From assembly GCA_021778635.1 (NCBI GenBank), contig JAJYCD010000028.1, forward strand, positions 1 to 37,140: a DNA stretch of 37,140 bases, given 5' to 3'. Below are positions 23,166 through 33,758 of the stretch, piece by piece. The stretch is from Actinomycetes bacterium (lineage in GTDB: Bacteria > Actinomycetota > Actinomycetes > Actinomycetales > Cellulomonadaceae). The number at the start of each line of letters is the position of its first letter. Position 1 is the first letter of the stretch. The notes under the pieces are model-generated. The model was not told where the DNA came from, searched no databases, and saw nothing but the letters and a program-made list of their open reading frames with translations. A program made the translations under genes and the position numbers.

Positions 23166-25412
23166 GTGAGCGCTCACTCGCAGCACCCCCACCACCGCCC
23201 CGTCCCCCGCCTCGGCGTACGCCTGTCCGAGGACGGGATCGACGTCGCGGTCTTCGCGTCCCACGCGACGGCGGTCGACCTGTGCCTGATCGACGGTTCC
23301 GAGACTACGTCGGACCCGACCGCGTGGACCGAGCGTCGCATCCCCCTCGACGGCCCGGAGCTCGGGGTCTGGTGGGCGCACGTCCCCGATGTCCAGGTCG
23401 GCCAGCGGTACGGCTTCCGGGTGCACGGCCCCTGGGAACCGGCCTCGGGCCAGCGTCACAACCCGGCGAAGCTCCTGGTCGACCCGTACGCCCGGGGACT
23501 CGCGCGCGAGCTCGGCTACGGCCCGGAGACGTACGGTCACGTCGTCGACGACGAGCTCGTCGGGGACCCCGCCGGTCCGGCGGACCCGCGCGACTCGCGG
23601 GGGTCGGTCCCTCTCGGCGTCGTCGTCGACACGCGGTACGAGGACCAGCGTCCGCCGCGCCCCCACGTGCCGTGGTCCGAGACGGTCATCTACGAGGCGC
23701 ACGTCCGCGGCCTGACGATCGGCTTCCCGGGCATTCCGGCGGAGCTGCGCGGCACCTATGCGGGACTCGCGCACCCGGCCACGATCGCTCACCTGCAGTC
23801 TCTCGGCGTCACGACGCTCGAGCTGCTCCCGATCCAGGCGTCCGCCTCGGAGCCGCACCTCGTGGCGAAGGGACTACGGAACTACTGGGGGTACAACACC
23901 CTCGGCTTCTTCGCACCGCACGCCGCCTATGCCACGAACGCCGCGCAGGAGGCAGGTGCCGGCGCCGTCCTCACCGAGGTCAAGACGATGGTCGACCGCC
24001 TGCACGAGGCCGGGATCGAGGTCGTGCTCGACGTCGTGTACAACCACACGGCCGAAGGTCCGGTCGACGGTCAGCACCTCTCGTGGCGAGGCCTGGACAA
24101 CCCGGCCTACTACCTGCACGACGGTTGGTACCCCGCGACCCTCGCCGATGTCACGGGCTGCGGCAACTCGTTGGACTTCCGGCGACCGCAGGTGGTCCGC
24201 ACCGCCCTCGACTCGCTGCGGTACTGGGCCGACGAGGTCGGGGTCGACGGGTTCCGGTTCGATCTCGCCGTCACGCTCGCTCGCGGGGCGGACGGATACG
24301 ACCCCGGGCACCCGTTCCTCATGACGCTGCAGACCGCGCCGAGCATGCACGGCATCAAGCTCGTCGCGGAACCGTGGGACGTCGGTCCCGGAGGGTGGCA
24401 GACCGGACGGTTCCCGCCACCGTTCGCGGAGTGGAACGACCGCTTCCGCAACGCGGTCCGCTCGTTCTGGCTGGCCGACCCCGCGCAGGCGGCCCACGGG
24501 CTGCCCGGCCACGGCGTGCGTGAGCTCGCGACCCGGCTGGCCGGCTCCGCGGACCTGTTCGGGTACAGCGAACCGCCGGGCATCCGCGGGTCGGCCGCGT
24601 CGGTGAACTACGTGACGTCGCACGACGGCTTCACGATGGCGGACCTCGTGGCCTACGAGCACAAGCACAACCACGCGAACGGCGAGGCGAACCGCGACGG
24701 CAGCGACGACAACCGGAGCTGGAACCATGGGCTCGAAGGGCCCGTCCCGCTCGACTCCGTCGGCTCGGAGATCCTCCCGCTGCGGCGTCGATCGATCCGG
24801 AACCTCATGAGCACGCTGCTGCTCGCGGCCGGCACCCCGATGCTGACCGCAGGCGACGAGCTGGGCCGCACGCAGCACGGCAACAACAACGCGTACTGCC
24901 ACGACTCCGCGGTGTCCTGGGTCGAGTGGGAGCTCTCGGAGTGGCGGGGCGACCTGCTCGCGACGACGCGTCACCTGCTCGCGCTTCGTCGCGAGCACGC
25001 CGCGCTGCGGGGCACGCGGTTCTTCGTCGGCCGTCCCTGGGCCGACGGCACGCGCCGGGACCTCTCGTGGTTCGGCGCCGACGGCACGGTGCTCGACCAC
25101 GGCCGCTGGCACGACCCGCAGGTGCGGACGCTGCAGATGCTGCGCAGCGCGCCGGCGCGCCCGAGCCGACCGGTCCGCCCGGACGATCCGGAGTCCGCGG
25201 TCCTGATCGTGGTGAACGGGTCTCTCGACGAGGTCGAGGTCGTGCTCGCGGACGAGCGACCGACCACCTGGGAGCTGGTGTGGGACAGCACGTGGGAGCA
25301 TCCCGCCGAGCGCGATGCGGTCGCAGCCGCGAACGGCGGCACCTCGGCGGGGAACGGCACCGTCGTGACCGTGGAGCCGCTCTCCGTCCGCGTCTACGTC
25401 GCGCAGGGCTGA
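23166..25412 (+). CDS. glgX: Glycogen debranching enzyme (isoamylase type)
   Basis: GH13 debranching enzyme (748 aa) that hydrolyses alpha-1,6 branches of glycogen or limit dextrins. The N-terminal CBM48-like domain includes RYGFRVHGPWEPASGQRHNP and KLLVDPYAR. The catalytic domain has NYWGYNTLGFFAPHAAYA, LDVVYNHTAEG, nucleophile Asp366 (GFRFDLA), acid/base Glu402 (KLVAEPWDVG) and YVTSHDGFTMADLV, plus AGDELGRTQHGNNNAYCHD. These are diagnostic of GlgX/TreX. GTG 23166 is preferred because of the -10 box. It belongs functionally with glgP on the opposite strand: phosphorylase shortens chains and GlgX removes the stubs. A TreX role in trehalose synthesis is possible, but treY and treZ are not in the window. 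Confidence 0.95.
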   Translation: MSAHSQHPHHRPVPRLGVRLSEDGIDVAVFASHATAVDLCLIDGSETTSDPTAWTERRIPLDGPELGVWWAHVPDVQVGQRYGFRVHGPWEPASGQRHNPAKLLVDPYARGLARELGYGPETYGHVVDDELVGDPAGPADPRDSRGSVPLGVVVDTRYEDQRPPRPHVPWSETVIYEAHVRGLTIGFPGIPAELRGTYAGLAHPATIAHLQSLGVTTLELLPIQASASEPHLVAKGLRNYWGYNTLGFFAPHAAYATNAAQEAGAGAVLTEVKTMVDRLHEAGIEVVLDVVYNHTAEGPVDGQHLSWRGLDNPAYYLHDGWYPATLADVTGCGNSLDFRRPQVVRTALDSLRYWADEVGVDGFRFDLAVTLARGADGYDPGHPFLMTLQTAPSMHGIKLVAEPWDVGPGGWQTGRFPPPFAEWNDRFRNAVRSFWLADPAQAAHGLPGHGVRELATRLAGSADLFGYSEPPGIRGSAASVNYVTSHDGFTMADLVAYEHKHNHANGEANRDGSDDNRSWNHGLEGPVPLDSVGSEILPLRRRSIRNLMSTLLLAAGTPMLTAGDELGRTQHGNNNAYCHDSAVSWVEWELSEWRGDLLATTRHLLALRREHAALRGTRFFVGRPWADGTRRDLSWFGADGTVLDHGRWHDPQVRTLQMLRSAPARPSRPVRPDDPESAVLIVVNGSLDEVEVVLADERPTTWELVWDSTWEHPAERDAVAAANGGTSAGNGTVVTVEPLSVRVYVAQG

Positions 25413-25438
25413 CGAGGGCGCGAAGGCGCCGCGACGAC

Positions 25439-25444
25439 TAGGGT
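25439..25444 (+). promoter_or_regulatory. -10 box of the FAD oxidoreductase gene (leaderless)
   Basis: TAGGGT, ending six bases before ATG 25451, inside the 38-base gap after glgX. It suggests a separate promoter instead of simple read-through. Confidence 0.55.
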
Positions 25445-25450
25445 GCGTCC

Positions 25451-27115
25451 ATGCACCTGCGGAGCGACGTGGTGGTCGTGGGAGCCGGCCTCGCTGGACT
25501 CGTCGCGACCGCCGAGCTGACCGCCGCCGGTCGGCACGTCGTGCTCCTCGAGCAGGAGCATCGGTCGGGCCTCGGCGGGCAGGCCTGGTGGTCGTTCGGT
25601 GGTCTGTTCATGGTCCGGTCTCCCGAGCAGCGACGCCTCGGCATTCGCGACTCGATCGATCTGGCGCTCGCCGACTGGCTCGGCTCCGCCGATTTCGCGA
25701 CGGACGGCTCCGACGACCTGTCTCGCGCGTGGGCAGAAGGGTTCGTCGACTTCTCCGCGGGTGAGCTGCGCAGCTGGCTGCACGGGCACGGGGTCCGCTG
25801 GTTCCCGGCGGTCCAGTGGGCGGAGCGGGGCGGGTACCTCGCAGACGGGCACGGGAACTCGGTGCCCCGGTTCCACGTCACGTGGGGCACCGGACCGGGC
25901 ATCCTCGCGCCGTTCGTCCGTGCGCTGCTCGACGCGCACCGCGCGGGGCTCGTCGACGTCCGGTTCCGGCACCGCGTCCGCTCGCTCGAGGTGCGCGACG
26001 GGCGGGTCACCGGAGTGAGCGGCGACCGGCTCGACCCGACGGCACCCGTCGAGCGTGGCGCGTCGAGCTCACGCACCGTCGTCGGCGAGTTCTCGATCAG
26101 CGCCGAGGCGGTCGTCGTCACGACCGGCGGCATCGGCGCCGATCACGACCTCGTCCGCGCGTCGTGGCCCTCCCGGCACGGGACCCTTCCCGCGCGGATG
26201 CTCTCGGGTGTCCCCGACCATGTCGACGGATCGATGATCGCGGCCGTCCGGACCGCCGGGGGCGCGGTCGTGCACGCGGACCGGATGTGGCACTACCCGG
26301 AAGGCGTCGCGAACCATGCACCGGTCTGGTCGCGGCACGGCATCCGGATCCTGGCGGGGCCCAGCTCGCTGTGGCTCGACGCCGACGGGCACCGTCTCCC
26401 GGCGCCGCTGTTTCCCGGCTTCGACACCCTCGGGGCGCTTCGTCACCTCACCGGGCGTGGCGACGACCACTCCTGGTTCGTGCTGAATCGAGCGATCCTC
26501 GGCACCGAGTTCGCACTGTCGGGTTCGGAGCAGAACCCCGACCTGACCGGGAAGGACGTCCGCGCCGTGCTTCAGCGCGCCCGCCCCGGCGCGGTCGGCC
26601 CGGTCGAGCGGTTCGCCGAGCTGTCCCCGGAGTTCGTGTGGGCGCGCACCCCCGAAGAGCTCGCGGCACGCATGAACGCGCTCACCGGGACGAGCCGGAT
26701 CGATGCGCATGCGCTCGCCTCGACCATCGAGGCGCGCGACCGCCAGGTGCTCAGTGGCCTCGGCAAGGACCTGCAGGTGGTCGCTGCGACAGCGGCCCGC
26801 CGCTACGTCGTCGACCGCCTCGTCCGGGTCGCGCGCCCGGCGGCCCTCATGGAGCCGCGCGACGGCCCGCTCCTCGCTGTCCGGCTCTCGGTGCTCACCC
26901 GGAAGACTCTCGGCGGTCTGGCGACCGATCTCGGCGGGCGCGTCCTCGGCCTCGACGGCACGCCCCTCGCGGGCCTGTGGGCGGCAGGAGAGGCGGCGGG
27001 GTTCGGCGGCGGCGGGATCCACGGCCACCGGGCACTCGAGGGGACGTTCCTCGGGGGGTGCCTGTTCTCCGGCCGGGCGGCCGGGCGCGACGTGATCGCC
27101 TCGACTGCGGGTTGA
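25451..27115 (+). CDS. FAD-dependent dehydrogenase (FAD_binding_2 family)
   Basis: Flavoprotein (554 aa) related to fumarate reductase flavoprotein and 3-ketosteroid dehydrogenases. The N-terminal dinucleotide-binding motif VVVVGAGLAGLVATAEL (GxGxxG at residues 11-16) leads to an acidic residue in VVLLEQE. The C-terminal FAD-contact block is AGLWAAGEAAGFGGGGIHGHRALEGTFLGGCLFSGRAAG. The central substrate region is not diagnostic, so the oxidised compound is unknown; proteins of this exact length are generally named FAD-binding dehydrogenase. No signal peptide or heme motif is seen. It lies between two alpha-glucan genes but has its own promoter, so a role in glycogen metabolism is not implied. 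It converges with glgP across 15 bases. Confidence 0.87.
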   Translation: MHLRSDVVVVGAGLAGLVATAELTAAGRHVVLLEQEHRSGLGGQAWWSFGGLFMVRSPEQRRLGIRDSIDLALADWLGSADFATDGSDDLSRAWAEGFVDFSAGELRSWLHGHGVRWFPAVQWAERGGYLADGHGNSVPRFHVTWGTGPGILAPFVRALLDAHRAGLVDVRFRHRVRSLEVRDGRVTGVSGDRLDPTAPVERGASSSRTVVGEFSISAEAVVVTTGGIGADHDLVRASWPSRHGTLPARMLSGVPDHVDGSMIAAVRTAGGAVVHADRMWHYPEGVANHAPVWSRHGIRILAGPSSLWLDADGHRLPAPLFPGFDTLGALRHLTGRGDDHSWFVLNRAILGTEFALSGSEQNPDLTGKDVRAVLQRARPGAVGPVERFAELSPEFVWARTPEELAARMNALTGTSRIDAHALASTIEARDRQVLSGLGKDLQVVAATAARRYVVDRLVRVARPAALMEPRDGPLLAVRLSVLTRKTLGGLATDLGGRVLGLDGTPLAGLWAAGEAAGFGGGGIHGHRALEGTFLGGCLFSGRAAGRDVIASTAG

Positions 27116-27130
27116 GCGTCCCGGTACGTG

Positions 27131-29701
27131 TCAGCCGGCGTTGGCCACCAGCCCGAGCTCCGTGACGCCGGCCATGGCCGGGTGCGACGGCACGATCCGG
27201 ACCGAGTACCCGAACGATCCGGCCGTGTCGAGCTCGAGCCGCGCGGCGAACGCGTGACGGCCGTCCTCGTAGGACTCGACGTGCGTGAGGCGAAGCACGG
27301 AGGTCCGCCCGATCTCGTCCGAGTCGGACACGTTGCCGTAGCAGACCTGCACCTCGACGTCGTCGGGCGTCAGCTCCCCGAGGCTCACGAAGGCGCGCAC
27401 CACCATCACGTCACCGACCTGCGGGACCTCACCGACGCCCTCCGACTTGACGTGATCGACGCGCACGCCGGACCACGCGCCCCGGACCCGCGCCTTCCAC
27501 GCCGCGAGCTCCTGCGCCCCGACGTGCCCGGGACCGTCGAGCGCCCTCGTGGCCGCGGCCGCAGGGGTGTAGAGGCGCGTGACGTAGTCCATGACCATCC
27601 GGGTCGCCTGGACCTTGGGCCCGAGCGTCGCCAGGGTGTGCCGGATCATCTCGAGCCAGTGGTTCGGCAGGCCGTCCGCGTCACGGTCGTAGAACCGCGG
27701 TGCGACGGTGCTCTCCAGGAGGTCGTACAGCGCCGCGGACTCGAGGTCGTCACGTCGCTCCGGGTCCTCGACCCCGTCCGCCGTCGGGATGGCCCACCCG
27801 TTCTGACCGTCGTACCACTCGTCCCACCACCCGTCGAGGATCGACAGGTTGAGGGCGCCGTTGAGCGCGGCCTTCATCCCGGAGGTGCCGCAGGCCTCGA
27901 GCGGGCGCAGCGGGTTGTTGAGCCACACGTCGCAGCCGGGGTAGAGGGTGCGCGCCATCGCGATGTCGTAGTTCGGGAGGAAGACGATGCGGCGTCGCAC
28001 CTCCGGGTCGTCCGCGAACTGCACGAGCTCCCGGATCAGCCCGATCCCCTGCTCGTCGGCGGGGTGCGACTTCCCGGCGACGACGATCTGCACGGGACGT
28101 TCCGGGTCGAGCAGCAGGCGACGCAACCGCTCCGGGTCGCGGAGCATGAGGGTCAGCCGCTTGTAGGTCGGCACCCGACGTGCGAACCCGATCGTCAGCA
28201 CGTCCGGGTCGAGCACCTCGTCGACCCAGCCGAGCTCGGCGGGCGACGCCCCGCGGTCGGTCCAGGAGCTGCGAACCCTCGTGCGCACGTTCTCGACGAG
28301 CCGCGACCGGAGCTCGCGGAGCAGGCCCCAGAGCGTCGCGTCGTCGAGCGCATCGGCCCGCAGCCAGCCCTGCCCGGTCGCCAGCTCGTCCGTCGTGAGG
28401 TGCTCCGCAGCGACCCGCTGGAACAACGGGTCGATCCAGGTCGGCGCGTGCACGCCGTTCGTCACCGAGGTGATCGGCACCTCGTCGACGTCGAACCCGG
28501 GCCACAACGGGGAGAACATCGTGCGGCTGACCTTGCCGTGCAGGAGTGCCACGCCGTTCGCCCTCTTGCCGAGACGCAGACCCATGACGGCCATGTTGAA
28601 GACGGTGGGGTCGCCGCCGTCGAAGTCCTCGGCGCCGAGCGCGAGCACCTTCGCGAGCGGTACTCCGGGCTGCTCGACGCTCCCGCCGAAGTACTCGCCG
28701 ATCAGGTCGGTGCCGAACCGGTCGATCCCGGCGGGCACCGGCGTGTGGGTCGTGAACACGATGCCGGCACGCACGGCCTCGAGCGCGGCCTCGAACGTCA
28801 GCCCCTCGGACTCGACGAGCTCGCGGATGCGCTCGATGCCGAGGAACCCGGCGTGGCCCTCGTTGCAGTGGAACACCTCCGGTGCCGGAGAGCCCGAGAT
28901 CTCCGACCACAGCCGGAGAGCCTTGACGCCGCCGATCCCGAGCAGCAGCTCCTGCTCGAGCCGGTGCGACCCGCCACCCCCGTACAGCCGGTCGGTGACC
29001 TTGCGCGCGTTCTCGTCGTTCTCGGCGATGTTCGAGTCGAGCATGAGGAGCGGGACCCTCCCGACCTGCGCCCGCCACACCTGGGCGCGCAGCGTGCGCC
29101 CGCCCGGTAGCGGCAACGAGATCCGGGCCGGGGCCCCGTCGGCGGTGCGGACGAGGGTCAACGGCATCCCGTTCGGGTCGAGAACGGGGTACGTCTCGCG
29201 CTGCCAGCCGTCGCGCGTCAGGGACTGCTTGAAGTAGCCACCGCCGTAGAGCAGGCCGACCCCGACGATCGGGACACCGAGGTCCGACGCGCTCTTGAGG
29301 TGGTCGCCCGCGAGGATCCCGAGCCCCCCGGAGTACTGCGGGAGCACCGCGGTGACACCGAACTCGGCCGAGAAGTACGCGATCGCCGCCGGGAGCCCCG
29401 CGCCGGCACCCTGGTACCAGCGCGGCTCCGTGAGGTAGCGACGCAGCTCCTCGTGCGCCTCCCGGACGCGAGCGACGAACACGCCGTCGGCCGCGAGCTC
29501 CGCGAGACGTTCGGGCGCGATGCCGCCGAGCAGCGCGACCGGATCGCCGGAGACCGCCTCCCAGAGCTCGGGGTCGATCGCGGCGAACAGCTCGAGCGTC
29601 GGTGCGTGCCACGACCACCGGAGGTTGTGCGCGAGCTCGTCGAGGTCGGCGAGTGCGGCAGGCAGCACGGTCTGGACGGTGAATCGGCGGATGGCTCTCA
29701 C
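27131..29701 (-). CDS. glgP: Alpha-glucan phosphorylase
   Basis: PLP-dependent phosphorylase (856 aa) that releases glucose-1-phosphate from alpha-1,4-glucan ends. It has the DUF3417-type N-terminus of actinobacterial GlgP (LADLDELAHNLRWSWH), then VAYFSAEFG-like and YSGGLGILAGDHLKSASDLG motifs, HCNEGHAGF, FTTHTPVPAGIDRF and the PLP site EACGTSGMKAALNG with Lys610. The frame is open to 29788. GTG 29701 (MRAIRRFTVQTVLP) is chosen because it begins the conserved domain and lies 7 bases after a TACGCT -10 box. It is divergent from glgE over 200 bases and converges with the FAD oxidoreductase. It could supply glucose-1-phosphate when GlgE-made glucan is mobilised. Confidence 0.95.
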   Translation of the reverse strand: MRAIRRFTVQTVLPAALADLDELAHNLRWSWHAPTLELFAAIDPELWEAVSGDPVALLGGIAPERLAELAADGVFVARVREAHEELRRYLTEPRWYQGAGAGLPAAIAYFSAEFGVTAVLPQYSGGLGILAGDHLKSASDLGVPIVGVGLLYGGGYFKQSLTRDGWQRETYPVLDPNGMPLTLVRTADGAPARISLPLPGGRTLRAQVWRAQVGRVPLLMLDSNIAENDENARKVTDRLYGGGGSHRLEQELLLGIGGVKALRLWSEISGSPAPEVFHCNEGHAGFLGIERIRELVESEGLTFEAALEAVRAGIVFTTHTPVPAGIDRFGTDLIGEYFGGSVEQPGVPLAKVLALGAEDFDGGDPTVFNMAVMGLRLGKRANGVALLHGKVSRTMFSPLWPGFDVDEVPITSVTNGVHAPTWIDPLFQRVAAEHLTTDELATGQGWLRADALDDATLWGLLRELRSRLVENVRTRVRSSWTDRGASPAELGWVDEVLDPDVLTIGFARRVPTYKRLTLMLRDPERLRRLLLDPERPVQIVVAGKSHPADEQGIGLIRELVQFADDPEVRRRIVFLPNYDIAMARTLYPGCDVWLNNPLRPLEACGTSGMKAALNGALNLSILDGWWDEWYDGQNGWAIPTADGVEDPERRDDLESAALYDLLESTVAPRFYDRDADGLPNHWLEMIRHTLATLGPKVQATRMVMDYVTRLYTPAAAATRALDGPGHVGAQELAAWKARVRGAWSGVRVDHVKSEGVGEVPQVGDVMVVRAFVSLGELTPDDVEVQVCYGNVSDSDEIGRTSVLRLTHVESYEDGRHAFAARLELDTAGSFGYSVRIVPSHPAMAGVTELGLVANAG

Positions 29702-29708
29702 ACGCGCG

Positions 29709-29714
29709 AGCGTA
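29709..29714 (-). promoter_or_regulatory. -10 box of glgP (leaderless)
   Basis: TACGCT on the minus strand, 7 bases before GTG 29701. Confidence 0.5.
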
Positions 29715-29749
29715 CGCAGACGGAGGTCGAGATGCACCATCCCGACCGC

Positions 29750-29772
29750 TGTTGCACCCCGTTGCAGCAACA
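29750..29772. promoter_or_regulatory. Candidate operator between glgP and glgE
   Basis: GTTGC A GCAAC (29761-29771) is a perfect inverted repeat around a single base. A second half-site TGTTGC at 29750-29755 pairs with the outer GCAACA at 29767-29772. The site lies about 50 bases upstream of the glgP start and 130 upstream of glgE. TTGC/GCAA half-sites are common in LacI-family operators of maltose genes, so a sugar regulator is plausible; its identity is unknown. Confidence 0.45.
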
Positions 29773-29865
29773 CGATGGCCGACGGCACCGTCGGTCGCCG
29801 TGTGCTCGCCGCCGTCCGCGCGCCGGACCGCGGTGCGCCCCGTCGGCGCGCCCGCCCTCGCCAGG

Positions 29866-29894
29866 TGTCACAACCCTCCCGCTCTGGATAGGTT
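29866..29894 (+). promoter_or_regulatory. Promoter of the glgE operon (leaderless)
   Basis: TGTCAC (29866-29871), 17-base spacer, TAGGTT (29889-29894), then seven bases to GTG 29902. The -10 is good and the -35 is a loose match. No Shine-Dalgarno precedes the start. Confidence 0.55.
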
Positions 29895-29901
29895 CAGGGG
29901 C

Positions 29902-31943
29902 GTGACTTCCCCGCCCCGCTCCGCGCGCCCCGCGCGTCGCCCTGCCGCTCAGGCCATCCCCCTCGGTCGCATCCCGGTCATGGACGTGTCACCGGTCGCC
30001 GAGGCCGGACGTTTCCCCGCCAAGGCGGTCGTCGGCGAGGCGGTTCCGATCCGTGCCACGGTCTTCCGGGAGGGGCACGACGCCGTGGCGGCAACGGCGG
30101 TGCTCGTCGGACCCGACGGCAAGGACCGCGCGCGCGCAACCATGGCGCCGATCTCCCCTGGTCGCAGCCAGTTCGAGACGCGACTCGTCCCTGACGTCCC
30201 GGGTCAGTGGTCCTTCCGCGTCGAAGGTTGGTCGGACCCGTACGCCACCTGGAGCCACGACGCGACGGTCAAGGTCGGCGCCGGCATCGACGTCGAGCTC
30301 ATGCTCACCGAGGGGGCCCTCCTGCTCACGCGTGCTGCGTCACGCACCGGTCTGGCGGCGTCGGCGGTCCGGACACTCACCGATGCCGTCACCGCCCTCA
30401 GAGACACCTCGCGCCCGCCACAGGCCCGGCTCGCCGCCGCGCTCTCGCCCCAGGTGATCTCGACTCTCGCGGCCGACCCGGTGCGCGACCTCGTCAGTCC
30501 CTCACCGACGTATCCGCTGACCGTCGATCGACCGCTCGCACTGTTCACCGCCTGGTACGAGATGTTCCCCCGTTCCGAGGGCGCGGTCCTCGACCCGACC
30601 ACAGGGACCTGGCGCTCGGGCACGTTCGCGACAGCCGCCGAACGACTGCCGGCGATCGCCGGGATGGGCTTCGACGTCGTGTACCTGACACCGATCCACC
30701 CGATCGGCACGACGTACCGCAAGGGTCGCAACAACTCGCTGGCGCCCGAGCCCGGCGACCCGGGCTCGCCCTACGCGATCGGCTCGCCGGACGGCGGCCA
30801 CGACGCGATCCACCCGGAGCTCGGCACCTTCGACGACTTCGACACGTTCGTCACCACGGCCCGAGGCCTCGGCCTCGAGGTCGCGCTCGACCTGGCGCTG
30901 CAGTGCTCGCCGGACCACCCCTGGGTCACCGAGCACCCGGAGTGGTTCACGACCCGCGCCGACGGCACGATCGCCTACGCCGAGAACCCGCCGAAGAAGT
31001 ACCAGGACATCTACCCCCTGAACTTCGACAACGACCCCGACGGCATCTACGCGGAGATCCTCCGGGTGATCCGGGTGTGGATCACCCACGGGGTCACGCT
31101 CTTCCGGGTGGACAACCCGCACACCAAACCGGTGCCGTTCTGGCAGCGCCTGCTCGCGGAGCTCCGGGCGTCCGACCCGGAGGTGATCTTCCTCTCCGAG
31201 GCGTTCACGGTGCCGGCGATGATGCGTGGACTCGCGATGGTGGGTTTCCACCAGTCGTACAGCTACTTCACGTGGCGCAACACGAAGAAGGAGATCGAGA
31301 CCTACCTCGCCGAGGTCTCCGGCGAGGACGGCTCCTGGCTCCGACCGAGCTTCTGGCCGACCACGCACGACATCCTCCCGCCGTACCTGCAGCACGGCGG
31401 TGTCGCCGGGTTCGCGGTGCGCGCGATCCTTGCGGCGACCGGTTCGCCGTCGTGGGGCATCTACTCCGGGTACGAGCTCGCCGAGCGTGTGCCACGGCCC
31501 GGCGTCGAGGAGCAGATCGACAACGAGAAGTACGAGTTCAAGCCGCGCGACTGGGCGACGGCGGAGGACGTCGGTCTCTCGCTCCTGCTCACCCGCCTCA
31601 ACGAGATCCGCCGCGCCCACCCGGCCCTGCAGCAGCTCCGCAACCTCACGGTCCACCGCACGACCGACGACGCCCTGGTGTGCTTCTCGAAGCGGCTCCC
31701 CGCGGCGCTCTCTCCGACGGGCACCGACGACACGATCATCGTCGTGCTCACGCTCGACCCGCACACGCCCCGCGAGGGCCTGCTTCGCCTCGACCTCGAC
31801 GCGCTCGGCCTCGCCGGCGGCGACGGCGAACGCTTCATCGCCCATGACCTGCTGTCCGGCGACACGTTCGCGTGGGGGCGCGAACCGTACGTCCGGCTCG
31901 ACCCGTGGGTCCAGTGCGCCCACATCATCCACGTGAGGAACCC

Positions 31944-31947
<4 letters not shown>
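29902..31947 (+). CDS. glgE: Alpha-1,4-glucan:maltose-1-phosphate maltosyltransferase
   Basis: GH13_3 enzyme (681 aa) that transfers maltose from alpha-maltose-1-phosphate to the end of alpha-1,4-glucan. The N-terminal beta domain (GRFPAKAVVGEAVPIRATVF) precedes the catalytic barrel. Hallmarks are WYEMFPRSEG, YLTPIHPIG, FRVDNPHTKP with nucleophile Asp404, IFLSEAFTVPAMM with acid/base Glu433, and FWPTTHDILPPYL. The DNPHTKP motif separates GlgE from ordinary amylases. GTG 29902 is chosen from the -10 spacing. The stop overlaps the treS start as GTGA. With TreS and Mak downstream, this is the complete trehalose-to-glucan route in pathway-related order. Confidence 0.97.
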
Positions 31948-33689
<1,742 letters not shown>

Positions 33690-33758
33690 CGCGATGACGC
33701 GTCACACCCGAGCGGACCTGCCGCCGAGACACCGCCACGCCGAACCCCTGGAGGGCCG

